From positions 1-64,000 of the forward strand of contig NZ_NHSH01000054.1 of assembly GCF_016653315.1 (NCBI RefSeq): a stretch of 64,000 nt of DNA. The letters are read 5' to 3'. This document shows, one piece after another, positions 1 through 11,678 of the stretch. Source of the stretch: Halochromatium roseum. Lineage in GTDB: Bacteria > Pseudomonadota > Gammaproteobacteria > Chromatiales > Chromatiaceae. How positions within the stretch are numbered: the first letter of the stretch is position 1; the number at the start of each line of letters is the position of its first letter. The notes under the pieces were generated by a model. It was not told the DNA's origin, did not search any database, and saw only the letters and a list, made by a program, of their open reading frames with translations. The position numbers were made by a program, and so were the translations under genes.

Positions 1-264
1 ACCAAGAATATCGAAGGTTGGGTAGTTCTTTAAGTAAAAAAAAACAAAGAAAAGTTTTAGCTCAGGAGTAGATAAAACACCTAAACGTCCACCACCCGGA
101 CGTCTTTGACGGCTTGCTCGATTTTTTTGGTAATTTTTTCGCCTATCTTGATCGAGAGCGCGAGTGAACTCAATCAGCAATTTATCAAAATCCTCTTCAG
201 AAACCCCTGTGAAAGCAAGAAATTGCCGCTTGTTTCTGATATTGATCGATTTGAATTTTCTCAT
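1..264 (-). CDS. IS5-type transposase, N-terminal part (runs off left edge)
   Basis: Reading leftwards from an ATG at 264, the frame stays open for 88 codons to the window edge. About residues 52-88 read RRPGGGRLGVL, then a leucine/phenylalanine-rich helix, then YLKNYPTFDILG. That is the helix-turn-helix start typical of IS5-group transposases with a DDE_Tnp_4-type catalytic domain, which would lie outside the window. The stretch is AT-rich with many poly-A runs, unlike the GC-rich genes that follow, which fits a mobile element of foreign composition. The terminal inverted repeat should lie between 265 and about 343, but I could not identify it. The family call is from motif memory only. Confidence 0.7.
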   Translation of the reverse strand, partial: MRKFKSINIRNKRQFLAFTGVSEEDFDKLLIEFTRALDQDRRKNYQKNRASRQRRPGGGRLGVLSTPELKLFFVFFYLKNYPTFDILG

Positions 265-343
265 TTTGAGTTTTATTAAAAAATGGTTGCCATTCAATTA
301 TTATTAGGGTCGAATTATAACTTTTCAAGGTTAAGCTGTTGTT

Positions 344-580
344 TTGAAAAAACTTACTGAAAGAATGCTCGTCAGGTTACTGAAAAATAAAAAAATATTA
401 TTTAGTCACAAGTCTAACACAGCTTCTCTGGTTGCAAAGCATATCACCATCAGTATTGGCACGGCTTCAATGGTACCTTCACGTGAAATAGACCTTAAAA
501 AACTGATTGAGAAGGCCGACGAAGCACTCTATTTGGCAAAAGAACAGGGGCGAAACAGACATCTACATTCGGTTAACTGA
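344..580 (+). pseudogene. C-terminal remnant of a GGDEF diguanylate cyclase
   Basis: A 78-residue frame contains the end of a GGDEF domain: HITISIGTASMVP followed by LIEKADEALYLAKEQGRNR, the usual last strand and helix of diguanylate cyclases. The GG(D/E)EF active loop, the substrate-binding part and any sensor domain are absent. An in-frame TAA at 332-334 closes the frame upstream, and the listed TTG start is not convincing. The fragment follows directly on an IS5-type transposase end and is AT-rich, so insertion and deletion probably destroyed a once larger gene. It should not make cyclic di-GMP. Confidence 0.75.
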
Positions 581-655
581 TGAATCAAATGAGTCGGGAT
601 GAATTTCTAAGCGCTGAATCAACGTGCAATCAATCGCCTAATAAACGCTTCTAGT

Positions 656-680
656 CCGCCGCTCGCTACGCTCGCGGCGG
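656..680. repeat. REP-like GC-rich inverted repeat
   Basis: CCGCCGC (656-662) and GCGGCGG (674-680) form a perfect 7-bp stem around the loop TCGCTACGCTC, 46 bases before the thiD start. It marks the change from the AT-rich remnant region to the GC-rich core. It may be a dispersed palindrome or the end of a transcription unit; there is no T-tract after it. Confidence 0.55.
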
Positions 681-725
681 CTGAGGCTGGCGTTGGGCGA
701 TAAGATGTTTCTCCCTTATTACGTT

Positions 726-1562
726 ATGAGTAAGACCCAGCATGTCCTCGCGATCGCCGGCTCCGACCCGTCCGGCGGGGCCGGTATCCAGGCTGATATC
801 AAGGCGATCTCGGCCAATGGCGTCTATGCGATGGCGGCGATCACGGCGCTGACAGCGCAGAATACCCGTGGGGTCCGCGGGGTGCAGTTGATCGCGCCGG
901 AGTTTGTCACAGCCCAGATCGACATGGTATTCGAGGATATCCGTGTCGATGCGGTGAAGATCGGCATGCTCGGCTCGCCCGGGATCACGCTGGCCGTAGC
1001 CGAGGCGCTTGCGCGCCATGATGCGCAGCGCATCGTGTTGGACCCGGTGATGGTGGCCAAGGGTGGCGATCGACTGCTTTCCGAAGCTGCCATCCGAACC
1101 CTCATTGAGCGCTTGCTGCCATTGGCGACTATCCTGACGCCGAACTTGCCGGAGGCGGCGGCGTTGCTCGAGGAGCCAGAGCTGACTGATCCAGCGGCGA
1201 TGCCGGCACTCGCCGAGCGGTTGCTGGCTCTCGGGCCTTCCGCGGTGCTGCTGAAGGGTGGCCATCTGAGCGGGGCGGCAAGCCCGGATTATTTGGCCAC
1301 GGCCTACGCAGGCGTTTGGCTGGAAGCCGAGCGTATCCCAACCAAGAACACCCACGGCACCGGTTGCACGCTCTCCTCGGCGCTCGCTGCGCAGCTTGCG
1401 ATCGGCGCTGACTCGTCGCTCGACCTCGCCACGGCCGCTCGGCGCGCCAAGGCGTATGTCGCCGCTGCCATCGCGCATGCTGACGCGCTCGATGTCGGCC
1501 AAGGGCAGGGGCCGACGCATCATTTTCACGCGCTATGGCCGGCCGGGCATGCACCGAGCTAG
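726..1562 (+). CDS. thiD: Hydroxymethylpyrimidine (phosphate) kinase ThiD
   Basis: This cytoplasmic kinase phosphorylates HMP and then HMP-P to HMP-PP, the pyrimidine half of thiamine diphosphate. The N-terminus carries the ribokinase-fold substrate loop GSDPSGGAGIQAD (residues 12-24). Near residue 209 is HGTGCTLSSA, the anion hole with the family cysteine. At 278 residues it is the normal length for ThiD without a ThiE or ThiN fusion. I chose the ATG at 726, which gives MSKTQHVLAIAGSD, over an upstream in-frame TTG at 693. The stop lies just before the downstream exporter gene, so the two are probably cotranscribed. I saw no TPP riboswitch in the 145 bases upstream. Confidence 0.93.
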   Translation: MSKTQHVLAIAGSDPSGGAGIQADIKAISANGVYAMAAITALTAQNTRGVRGVQLIAPEFVTAQIDMVFEDIRVDAVKIGMLGSPGITLAVAEALARHDAQRIVLDPVMVAKGGDRLLSEAAIRTLIERLLPLATILTPNLPEAAALLEEPELTDPAAMPALAERLLALGPSAVLLKGGHLSGAASPDYLATAYAGVWLEAERIPTKNTHGTGCTLSSALAAQLAIGADSSLDLATAARRAKAYVAAAIAHADALDVGQGQGPTHHFHALWPAGHAPS

Positions 1563-1580
1563 TTGGCGGCGGCGGTCTTA

Positions 1581-2528
1581 ATGAATCTTGCTGCGCCCCA
1601 GCATCATCGTCGCGAGATCGAGGTCGGCATGCTGTTGATGACCATCGCGATGCTGCTGTTCCCAATCAGCGACGCACTCGCGAAATTTCTCACCGCGGAG
1701 CTAACGCCGGTTCAGATCGGAGCCGCGCGCTTCCTTTTCCAATCCCTGCTGCTGTTGCCAGTGTTGTTGGTCTATAAGGCTGGTCGACTGCCGCCGCCTG
1801 GTATTCGCCACCTGGCGCTCGGGACGCTGATTGGTCTGGCGGTGATCTTCTTGTTTTCAGGACTGCAATATCTCCCGCTGGCCAACAACACTGCGCTGTT
1901 CTTCATCGAACCCTTGCTATTGACCTTGATCTCAGCGGTTGCCTTGCGCGAGCCGGTGTCCGGGCGACAGTGGCTGGCGGTGGTCGTCGGCCTCGTTGGG
2001 GCGCTGATCGTCTTGCGCCCGAATTGGGCTGCGTATGGGCCAGCCGCGATCTTCCCGGTTGCCGCGGGCGCCTTCTTCGCCGGTTTCTTGGCGCTGACGC
2101 GGGTCGTCGGTGGGCGCGATGATGCGTTGACACTGGCGTTCTGGACCGGAGCCGCCGCAGCGCTGGTGCTCCTCCTGATCATGGGCGTCGGACTGATGGG
2201 TCAGGCGCCGGTGTCGGCGCGCCCAATGGCTGGGCTGATGGTGCTTGCTTCGCTCGGCGTCTGGCCGCTGCTGCTGGGGGTTGGCGCCATTGCGGCGGCG
2301 ACCAATGTGCTCACCGCACTGGCGCTGCAGCGGGCCGGCGCCGGGGTGCTGGCACCGTTTCAGTATCTCGAGATCCTGAGTGCAACGCTGCTCGGTTGGC
2401 TCGTCTTCAGCGAGATTCCGGACCTCGTCACCGGTCTCGGCGCCGCCATCATCGTTGGCTCGGGGCTGTATGTCTTCACTCACCAAGGACGCCGCTTGGA
2501 ACCTCTCGGGGCGGCACAAAGGAACTAG
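1581..2528 (+). CDS. EamA-family (DMT) transporter
   Basis: A 315-residue, very hydrophobic protein with about ten predicted membrane helices arranged as two EamA repeats. The first repeat contains the typical ISDALAKFL start and the ALREPVSGRQW end; the second ends with VFSEIPDLVTGLGAAII. Drug/metabolite transporters of this family export or import small metabolites across the inner membrane, and the substrate cannot be read from sequence. The start is taken at ATG 1581, 18 bases after the thiD stop; an in-frame TTG lies at 1563. Close spacing suggests an operon with thiD, though a role in thiamine precursor transport is only a guess. Confidence 0.85.
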   Translation: MNLAAPQHHRREIEVGMLLMTIAMLLFPISDALAKFLTAELTPVQIGAARFLFQSLLLLPVLLVYKAGRLPPPGIRHLALGTLIGLAVIFLFSGLQYLPLANNTALFFIEPLLLTLISAVALREPVSGRQWLAVVVGLVGALIVLRPNWAAYGPAAIFPVAAGAFFAGFLALTRVVGGRDDALTLAFWTGAAAALVLLLIMGVGLMGQAPVSARPMAGLMVLASLGVWPLLLGVGAIAAATNVLTALALQRAGAGVLAPFQYLEILSATLLGWLVFSEIPDLVTGLGAAIIVGSGLYVFTHQGRRLEPLGAAQRN

Positions 2529-2649
2529 CGCAGAGATCGATCCTGGGTTGGCGACGACCGGTTTATAGGGCTCTAGCGGATGGCCGATGTCGGAGGTGGG
2601 TCGATACTGACCGCTTGTCGGCCACTGAGGCCTCCAGTATCGTTCGCCG

Positions 2650-5600
2650 ATGCGACTGGAAAAGATCAAGCTGGCTGGATTCAAGTCCTTCGTCGACCCG
2701 ACGACCGTGCCCTTCCCAAGTAACCGGGTCGGCGTTGTGGGGCCGAATGGCTGTGGCAAGTCGAACGTCATCGATGCGGTGCGCTGGGTCATGGGCGAGA
2801 GCTCGGCGAAGATGCTGCGTGGTCAGTCGATGGCGGATGTCATCTTTAACGGCAGCAGCTCGCGTAAGCCGGTTGGCTTGGCCCATATCGAGCTAGTGTT
2901 CGATAACAGTGATGGGCGTGCTGGTGGCGAGTTTGCGCGTTTTGCTCAGATCGCGGTCAAGCGACAGGTCTCGCGCGACGGGCAGTCGAGCTATTTCCTG
3001 AACGGCGCTCGCTGTCGGCGGCGCGATATCCAAGATCTCTTCCTTGGTACTGGCCTCGGGCCGCGCAGCTACGCGATCATCGAGCAGGGCATGATCTCGC
3101 GCTTCATCGAAGCCAAGCCGGAGGAGCTGCGGCTGTTCATCGAGGAGGCGGCCGGTATCTCCAAATACAAGGAGCGGCGGCGTGAGACCGAGAACCGGAT
3201 GCGCCATACGCGTGAGAACCTAGAACGGCTCCAGGATTTGCGCGATGAGGTCGGTAAGCAGCTGCAGCATCTGGAGCGTCAGGCCGCGACCGCAGCCAAG
3301 TATCGCGCCCTGAAAGAGGACGAGCGCCGCCTGAGCGATGAGTTGGCCGCGCTGCAGTGGCGTGAGCTGGATCAGGGCCTGGAGCGTCAGGACCGGGTCA
3401 TCGGGGAGGCCGAGGTGCGGTTGGAGGCCGACCAGACAGCCTTGCGCCGGCTTGAGGCCGAGATCGAGGCGCAGCGAGCGCTGCATGCTGAGGTCTCAGA
3501 GGCTTTCAACGGCGTGCAAGGGCGCTGGTACGCGGCTGGCTCCGAGATCGCCCGGCTCGAGCAGGCGCTGCAGTTCGCGGCCGAGACTCGGCAGCGCCAG
3601 GAGCGCGAGCTGGGCTCGGTGCGACGTGAGCTGGATGAGGCCAGCGGCCAGCAGGAGCGGGATCAGTCGCGCCAGGCCGAGCTGGATGCGGAGCTCGAGC
3701 GTGACATGCCGTTGCTCGAGGAGGGGCGTGAACGCCTCGATGACCTGCGCGAGCGGCTGGCCGAGGCCGAAGATCAGCTCGAGACCTGGCAGCAGGCCTG
3801 GGATGCCATTCAGCTCGAGATCGCCGCACCCTCGGCCGAGGCGCAGCACGAGCGCTCAACCCTCAATCATCTCGAGCAGCGTCTGGCGCAAGATCGCGAG
3901 CGCAGCAACCGCATCGATGACGAAATGGGCCGGCTCGAGACCGGCGAGCTGGAAGACCGCTTGGCCGCGCTCGATGAGCGGTCTGATGGGCTCGATGAGC
4001 GGCTGCGTCTCGCCGCTGATGCACAAGAGCGCGCGGCCGCGGCGCTGCGCGAGGCGGAGTCGACGCGGGGCGAGCTGAGTGGGCGTCTCGATGCCGCTCG
4101 CACCGAGTTGCAGACCACCCGCGGTCGTCTGGCCTCGCTCGAGGCGCTACAGGATGCGGCCTTGGAGAACCCGGATGAGGCGGTCGCGGCCTGGATCGAT
4201 CGCTGCGATCTGACCCAGGCACCGCGCTTGCTGGATCAGATCGAGGTCACCGCTGGCTGGGAGACCGCGGTTGAGGTGGTCCTGAGCAGCGCGCTTGCGG
4301 CCGTTTCGGTCGCCGAGCTGGACGTTCTGGTGCGCTCGCTCGAGAGCGAGGCCCTGATGCTGTTCGAGAACGATGCCTCCCAGGTCGACTGGGTTGGCTC
4401 GGCGCCGGCTGGCACAGCGGGGCTGGCGGCCCTGGTGCGCGGCCCTTCGGTCTTGGCGCAGCTGCTCGCGGGCATCGATGTGGCTGAGAGTCGCGAGCAG
4501 GCGCTGGCTCGGCGTCCGGAGCTGAGCGGCGGGCAGCGTATCGTCACCCGCGATGGATTCTTGGTTGGGCCGGGCTGGGTCAAGGCGCCGGGGCAAGGCG
4601 CTCAGGATGCGACCGATGTCGGTGGCAGTATCGCGCGCGCCGAGGAGATGAAGGCCCTTGTGGTCGCCGCTGATGAGCTCGAAGAGGTGATCGCAGGGCT
4701 GGCGGACGAGCAGGAGGTCTTGGCGCTGCGCCGCGTCGAGTTGGAGCAGGCGCGCAACGATGCGCATGAGGATCTTGCCCGCTTGAGCCGTGATCGGGCG
4801 TCACTGGATGCCGAGCAAGGCGCGGCGCGGGCGCGCTTGACCCATCTGCGCGAGCGCCGCGCCGCGCTGGCCGATGAGCAACTGGCGCTGCAGGAAGGCT
4901 GCGCCGAGATGGAGGAGGCGATGGAGCTTGGCCGCGAGCGTCTGCATGCGGCCCTCGAGCGCAGCGAGCAGCTGACCGAGCGCCGCGATGGCCTAGCCGC
5001 TGAGCGCGAGCCGCGGCGTGCTGCCGTGACCGAGCTGCGACGCGAAGAGACAGCGTTGCGCGATGAGGTGCAACGCTTGGAGGTTGCCACCGAGACGCGG
5101 CGTGCATCGCAGGCCGGGCTGGCGGCGAATCTCGAGCGTGCCAGCGAGCGTGTCGCCAATCTCGAGGCACGCCGCGATGAGCTGGCGGAAGCGCTGACCG
5201 AGGCCGCGGAGCCCGCGCTGGAGCAGCAGGAGCGCCTGGATGAGCAGCTCGAGCAACGTCTGCTGGTCGAGCAGGAGCTGAACGCGACGCGCCAGCGCAT
5301 GGAGGAGGTCGACGCCCAGATTCGCGCCTCCGAGCAGCGCCGCCACGGGCTCGAGCAATCGCTCAATGCGGAGCGACAGGAACTCGATGCCGCGCGCCTG
5401 CAGCGGCAAGAGCTGCTGGTGCGTCGGCAGACGGTTGAAGAACAGCTGCGCGCGCGCGAGGCTTCACCGCAGGCGGTGCTCGAGGCGATGCAGCCGGAGC
5501 TGCTCGCGGAGCAGCTCGCCGACAATGGGCTTGTCGAGCGCTGGGAACTGGAGCTAGAAGCGGTCAAAACGCGCATTGGCCGGCTCGGCAACATCAACCT

Positions 5601-6201
5601 AGCCGCCATCGATGAGTTTCAAGAGCAGTCTGAGCGCATGCGCTATCTCGAAGAGCAGCATGCCGATATCAGCACCGCGCTGGAGACGCTGGAGTCGGCG
5701 ATCCGCAAGATCGATCGTGAGACTCGGAGTCGGTTCAAGGAGACCTTCGATCGCATCAACAGTGGTCTGCAGGAGCTGTTCCCGCGCGTCTTCGGCGGTG
5801 GCAATGCCTACCTGGAGCTGACTGGCGAGGATCTGCTCGACACCGGCGTCTCGATCATGGCGCGTCCGCCCGGCAAGCGCAATGCCACCATCCACATGCT
5901 CTCGGGCGGTGAGAAGGCGCTGACGGCGGTGGCCTTGGTGTTTGCTATCTTCCAGCTCAATCCGGCACCCTTCTGTATGCTCGACGAGGTCGATGCGCCG
6001 CTGGATGATGCCAATGTCGGGCGCTTCTGCGAGTTGGTGCGCTCGATGTCGGATCAGATCCAGTTCATCTTTATCACCCATAATAAGGTGACGATGGAAT
6101 TGGCGGATCAGCTACTTGGGATTACGATGCACGAGCCCGGCTGCTCGCGCCTGGTCTCAGTTGATGTGGAGCAGGCCGCGCGCATGGTGGCCGCCTCTTG
6201 A
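2650..6201 (+). CDS. smc: Chromosome segregation ATPase SMC
   Basis: The ATPase of the SMC-ScpAB condensin, which loads on DNA near the origin and extrudes loops to separate sister chromosomes. At 1183 residues it has full family length. Walker A is GPNGCGKS (31-38). Long Glu/Arg/Leu-rich coiled coils flank a hinge at about 510-640. The ABC signature LSGGEKALTA begins near 1084, followed by Walker B FCMLDEVDAP. The kleisin and winged-helix partners scpA and scpB lie 10 kb downstream on the same strand, so the complete complex is encoded in the window. This replaces the MukBEF condensin of enteric bacteria. smc heads an smc-zipA-ligA cluster. Confidence 0.97.
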   Translation: MRLEKIKLAGFKSFVDPTTVPFPSNRVGVVGPNGCGKSNVIDAVRWVMGESSAKMLRGQSMADVIFNGSSSRKPVGLAHIELVFDNSDGRAGGEFARFAQIAVKRQVSRDGQSSYFLNGARCRRRDIQDLFLGTGLGPRSYAIIEQGMISRFIEAKPEELRLFIEEAAGISKYKERRRETENRMRHTRENLERLQDLRDEVGKQLQHLERQAATAAKYRALKEDERRLSDELAALQWRELDQGLERQDRVIGEAEVRLEADQTALRRLEAEIEAQRALHAEVSEAFNGVQGRWYAAGSEIARLEQALQFAAETRQRQERELGSVRRELDEASGQQERDQSRQAELDAELERDMPLLEEGRERLDDLRERLAEAEDQLETWQQAWDAIQLEIAAPSAEAQHERSTLNHLEQRLAQDRERSNRIDDEMGRLETGELEDRLAALDERSDGLDERLRLAADAQERAAAALREAESTRGELSGRLDAARTELQTTRGRLASLEALQDAALENPDEAVAAWIDRCDLTQAPRLLDQIEVTAGWETAVEVVLSSALAAVSVAELDVLVRSLESEALMLFENDASQVDWVGSAPAGTAGLAALVRGPSVLAQLLAGIDVAESREQALARRPELSGGQRIVTRDGFLVGPGWVKAPGQGAQDATDVGGSIARAEEMKALVVAADELEEVIAGLADEQEVLALRRVELEQARNDAHEDLARLSRDRASLDAEQGAARARLTHLRERRAALADEQLALQEGCAEMEEAMELGRERLHAALERSEQLTERRDGLAAEREPRRAAVTELRREETALRDEVQRLEVATETRRASQAGLAANLERASERVANLEARRDELAEALTEAAEPALEQQERLDEQLEQRLLVEQELNATRQRMEEVDAQIRASEQRRHGLEQSLNAERQELDAARLQRQELLVRRQTVEEQLRAREASPQAVLEAMQPELLAEQLADNGLVERWELELEAVKTRIGRLGNINLAAIDEFQEQSERMRYLEEQHADISTALETLESAIRKIDRETRSRFKETFDRINSGLQELFPRVFGGGNAYLELTGEDLLDTGVSIMARPPGKRNATIHMLSGGEKALTAVALVFAIFQLNPAPFCMLDEVDAPLDDANVGRFCELVRSMSDQIQFIFITHNKVTMELADQLLGITMHEPGCSRLVSVDVEQAARMVAAS

Positions 6202-6291
6202 CCCCCGGGCTCGACCTTCCGCAGAAGGGCTGCAGAAGTGCGACCAATGCGCTGATATACTGACTCATCACTCTGCATCGAATGTGAACCC

Positions 6292-9287
<2,996 letters not shown>

Positions 9288-9446
9288 GTGGCATCTGGCA
9301 GCGACGATCGGGACGAAACCAAAAAGCACCTCGGTGACTGCTGAATTTGGCGGTTTGCGTCCCGATCTCTGACTAGGCAGATGTCGGCGGATGACGGAAG
9401 AACCCGGCCGAGTCCATACCACTCCACCCCTGATGAGATTATGATG

Positions 9447-9731
9447 ATGTCTGAGTTGAGCAAAGAGCAACAGATCCTCGTGGCGATGCGCAAGACGCTT
9501 GGCGCGATCGTCAAGGATGTAACCCCACCGCCTGGGATGAAACATCCGCTGTCCGAGAACACCATCGGTGATGTTCGTGCCTGCTTGTCATTGATTGCAG
9601 CGCGCGAGAAAGAACTCGCGGACAGTGAGGGGCGGGGGGGAGATCGGCCTTACTATGTAGATCAACCGCAATCAGCCCAGGTGGTGCCGATTGCAGGCAT
9701 TCGACGCACTGAGAAGCCGAGCGGTAACTGA
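9447..9731 (+). CDS. Small conserved protein, function unknown
   Basis: A 94-residue soluble protein beginning MSELSKEQQILVAMRKTL. Its first 60 residues are compact and helical, with TPPPGMKHPLSENTIGDVR followed by a helix ending ALREKEL-like in AAREKELA. The tail is polar and proline-containing. I have a weak memory of similar short proteins in sulfur-oxidising gammaproteobacteria but cannot name a characterised one. Three in-frame ATGs occur in a row (9441, 9444, 9447); the last gives the most natural start. It lies between ligA and the carbonic-anhydrase-like gene on the same strand, with no strong promoter visible. Confidence 0.6.
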   Translation: MSELSKEQQILVAMRKTLGAIVKDVTPPPGMKHPLSENTIGDVRACLSLIAAREKELADSEGRGGDRPYYVDQPQSAQVVPIAGIRRTEKPSGN

Positions 9732-9754
9732 GGCGCGCGCGAGCTGCCACTTGC

Positions 9755-9760
9755 AGGAGG
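9755..9760 (+). promoter_or_regulatory. Strong Shine-Dalgarno deciding the next start
   Basis: AGGAGG sits five bases before the ATG at 9766. It fixes the start of the carbonic-anhydrase-like gene there rather than at the in-frame codon at 9691, which lies inside the previous gene. Confidence 0.75.
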
Positions 9761-9765
9761 TTGAG

Positions 9766-10641
9766 ATGGCGATGAGTCGGTTTGCCCCTGTTTTTCTGCC
9801 TGTGCCGTTGGTGACCGTGAAACAAACGCTTCATCGCCTGGGCTGGCGGCGCGCCCTCTATGTGAGCGGTGCTGCGTTTCTGCTGTTGGCGGCAAACGCT
9901 CATGCTTGGCAGGCGCGAAGCTCCAATCTGTCGGGATCGGTTCCGGATTGGTCCTACAGTGGTGCGCAAGGACCCGGCCATTGGGCCGATTTGAACACCG
10001 CCTATGACCGCTGCGCCTCTGGGCGGCTCCAGTCACCGATCCCTATTGAGACCGCAGCAACGCTGCTTCAACCCTGCACCCCGCTGCGGTTCCGGTATCG
10101 GAGCAGCTCCCTGCACCTGGTGAACGACGGCAACGCGCTCAGACTCGGCTACGACCGGGGCAGCTATTTGGTGATCGACGGGCTCAGCTATGAACTGGTC
10201 GAACTCCGCTTTCATGTGCCCGGCGAGCACGCGATCGATGGTCGTCTCTCCGACGGCGAGATCGAGCTGATCCATGGCAACAACCGGGGCGACATTGCGG
10301 TTGTTTCGGTGTCGATCGAGGCTGGTAACCGCTCTAACCAGACCCTGCGGCGCATCCTCGACAATGCGCCCTTGGTGGCGGGGAAGAACGCTTATGGACG
10401 CAACATCGGTGTCAATGCCCTGTTCCTGCTGCCGGCTCGGCGCGCCTATTTTCGCTACGAGGGGTCGATGACGCGTCCGCCTTGTCAGGAGGGTGTGCAT
10501 CGTTATGTGATCGAGACGCCGCTCGAGATTGCCGCATCAGACCTGGCCCGGCTCGCCCAGATCGTCGGCTCCAATGCCCGTCCGCTGCAGGAGGTTGGCT
10601 CGCGCCAAGTCGAACGGCGCTGTGCGGCTGTTGGCGATTAA
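9766..10641 (+). CDS. Alpha-carbonic-anhydrase-like exported protein, zinc site degenerate
   Basis: The fold is clearly alpha carbonic anhydrase: WSYSGAQGPGHWADL (62-76), the DRCASGRLQSPIPI segment with the disulfide cysteine C83, and MTRPPCQEGVHRYV with the partner cysteine. A signal peptide ends at NAHA (44-47), so the protein is periplasmic. The usual FHFH zinc pair reads LRFH, putting arginine 148 where human CAII has His94 and keeping His150 for His96. The third ligand, normally in EAHFVH, reads EIELIH, so Glu167 replaces His119. Two of three zinc histidines are therefore gone, and CO2 hydration is unlikely. It resembles vertebrate acatalytic CA-related proteins, and a binding or structural role is inference. 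Threonine 199 and the disulfide cysteines of the family are retained. Confidence 0.85.
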   Translation: MAMSRFAPVFLPVPLVTVKQTLHRLGWRRALYVSGAAFLLLAANAHAWQARSSNLSGSVPDWSYSGAQGPGHWADLNTAYDRCASGRLQSPIPIETAATLLQPCTPLRFRYRSSSLHLVNDGNALRLGYDRGSYLVIDGLSYELVELRFHVPGEHAIDGRLSDGEIELIHGNNRGDIAVVSVSIEAGNRSNQTLRRILDNAPLVAGKNAYGRNIGVNALFLLPARRAYFRYEGSMTRPPCQEGVHRYVIETPLEIAASDLARLAQIVGSNARPLQEVGSRQVERRCAAVGD

Positions 10642-10684
10642 CGTAACGCCGCAAGGTCAGCGGCGATACGCTAAGACCGACTCA

Positions 10685-10716
10685 GGACCGGCGCGAGGCC
10701 GGTCCGTTGCGCTTTT
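10685..10716. terminator. Terminator between convergent genes
   Basis: GGACCGGC (10685-10692) pairs perfectly with GCCGGTCC (10698-10705) around a GCGAG loop, followed by GTTGCGCTTTT. It lies between the carbonic-anhydrase-like gene and the convergent parvulin gene and may serve both. Confidence 0.7.
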
Positions 10717-10722
10717 CGCTGA

Positions 10723-11580
10723 TTATTCCTCGGTAGGCGCTTCCTTCACCGTGACCACCTCTTCGTTGAGCTGAACATCGGCGTTGTTGCGCAGCTCGGC
10801 GAGCGCCTCGGCCACCTTGCGCTGCCGCAGAAGGGCCTCAAGCTGAGGCTTGGCTTGTTCCAACGATGGCGGCTCGGCGGCCCGCGTCTCTTCAAGCAGG
10901 ATCACGTGCCAGCCGAACTGGGTCTGCACGGGTTGCTTCGAGTAGCTGCCAGGCTCCATCTCAGCGACGGCGTCGGCAAACGGCTTGACCATGCGCCGAG
11001 AGTCGAACCAGCCGAGATCGCCTCCCTTCTCAGCGGTTGGGCCGAGCGAATTTTCTTCGGCTAGGGTCGCAAAGCCCTCGCCATTGGCGGCGTCGAGCTG
11101 TTCGATCAAGGCCTGTGCCTTGTCTTTGTCGTCGAGCAGGATGTGGCGCGCCTTGTACTCGGTGCGTTGCGATTGCGCGACGAGTTCATCGTAGGCCTGC
11201 TTGAGCTCGGCTTCGCTCGGGTTGGTTTCGGCGCCAATACTCTGCAGGGCGGCTGCAGAGAGCACCATCATGCGCTGCAGTGCGAGCGCCGCCTGCACCT
11301 CGGCATTGTTGGTGACGTCGCGTTTTTCGCCCTCTTGCGAGGCGACGATCATGTTCATGAACTCGTTAAAGGCTTGCTCTTGGAGTTGCGGGCTATCTTG
11401 TCCGTTTCGCTGAGCAAGGATCTCGCCGTAATAGGCGCGAAATAGGTCCAGCCGATAGGGCTGGCCGTTGACGGTCGCGATCAGGGTCTCGTCGTTACTG
11501 GCCTCTTGGGCCTCCTGGGCGCAGGCGGGCACGGAGATGACGGCGGCTAAGAGTGAAGCGGTGATGAAGCGGTGTTTCAT
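10723..11580 (-). CDS. Parvulin-type peptidyl-prolyl isomerase, exported
   Basis: A periplasmic folding helper that accelerates proline cis/trans isomerisation in secreted proteins. The 285-residue protein has a signal peptide ending near SVPACAQ; the cysteine could make it a lipoprotein, but the lipobox is poor. A SurA/PrsA-like N-terminal helical domain follows (about 30-140). The parvulin domain starts at YKARHILL and contains GGDLGWF and TQFGWHVILL. The last 30 residues are acidic. It is not SurA itself, because only one parvulin domain is present. The gene is transcribed leftwards and alone, and its upstream side holds a 14-bp tandem repeat. Confidence 0.88.
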   Translation of the reverse strand: MKHRFITASLLAAVISVPACAQEAQEASNDETLIATVNGQPYRLDLFRAYYGEILAQRNGQDSPQLQEQAFNEFMNMIVASQEGEKRDVTNNAEVQAALALQRMMVLSAAALQSIGAETNPSEAELKQAYDELVAQSQRTEYKARHILLDDKDKAQALIEQLDAANGEGFATLAEENSLGPTAEKGGDLGWFDSRRMVKPFADAVAEMEPGSYSKQPVQTQFGWHVILLEETRAAEPPSLEQAKPQLEALLRQRKVAEALAELRNNADVQLNEEVVTVKEAPTEE

Positions 11581-11607
11581 AACACGATGATCCTTCTTGG
11601 TTGTTTT

Positions 11608-11663
11608 GCGTTGAGTGTTTAGCGTTGCGTGTTTGGCGTTGAGCGTTTAGCGTTGAGTGTTTC
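11608..11663. repeat. 14-bp direct tandem repeat, four copies
   Basis: Four consecutive copies of GCGTTGAGTGTTTA-like units, each differing by one or two bases. They fill most of the short gap between the yciI stop and the parvulin gene start, on the 5' side of the latter. Confidence 0.85.
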
Positions 11664-11678
11664 AGGGTCGTGTCCTGC

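Noticed and set aside
4602-5609. Long serine/arginine-rich frames antisense to smc (for example 335 codons at 4602-5609)
   Set aside because: They mirror the Glu/Arg/Leu coiled-coil codons of smc and have no domain content.
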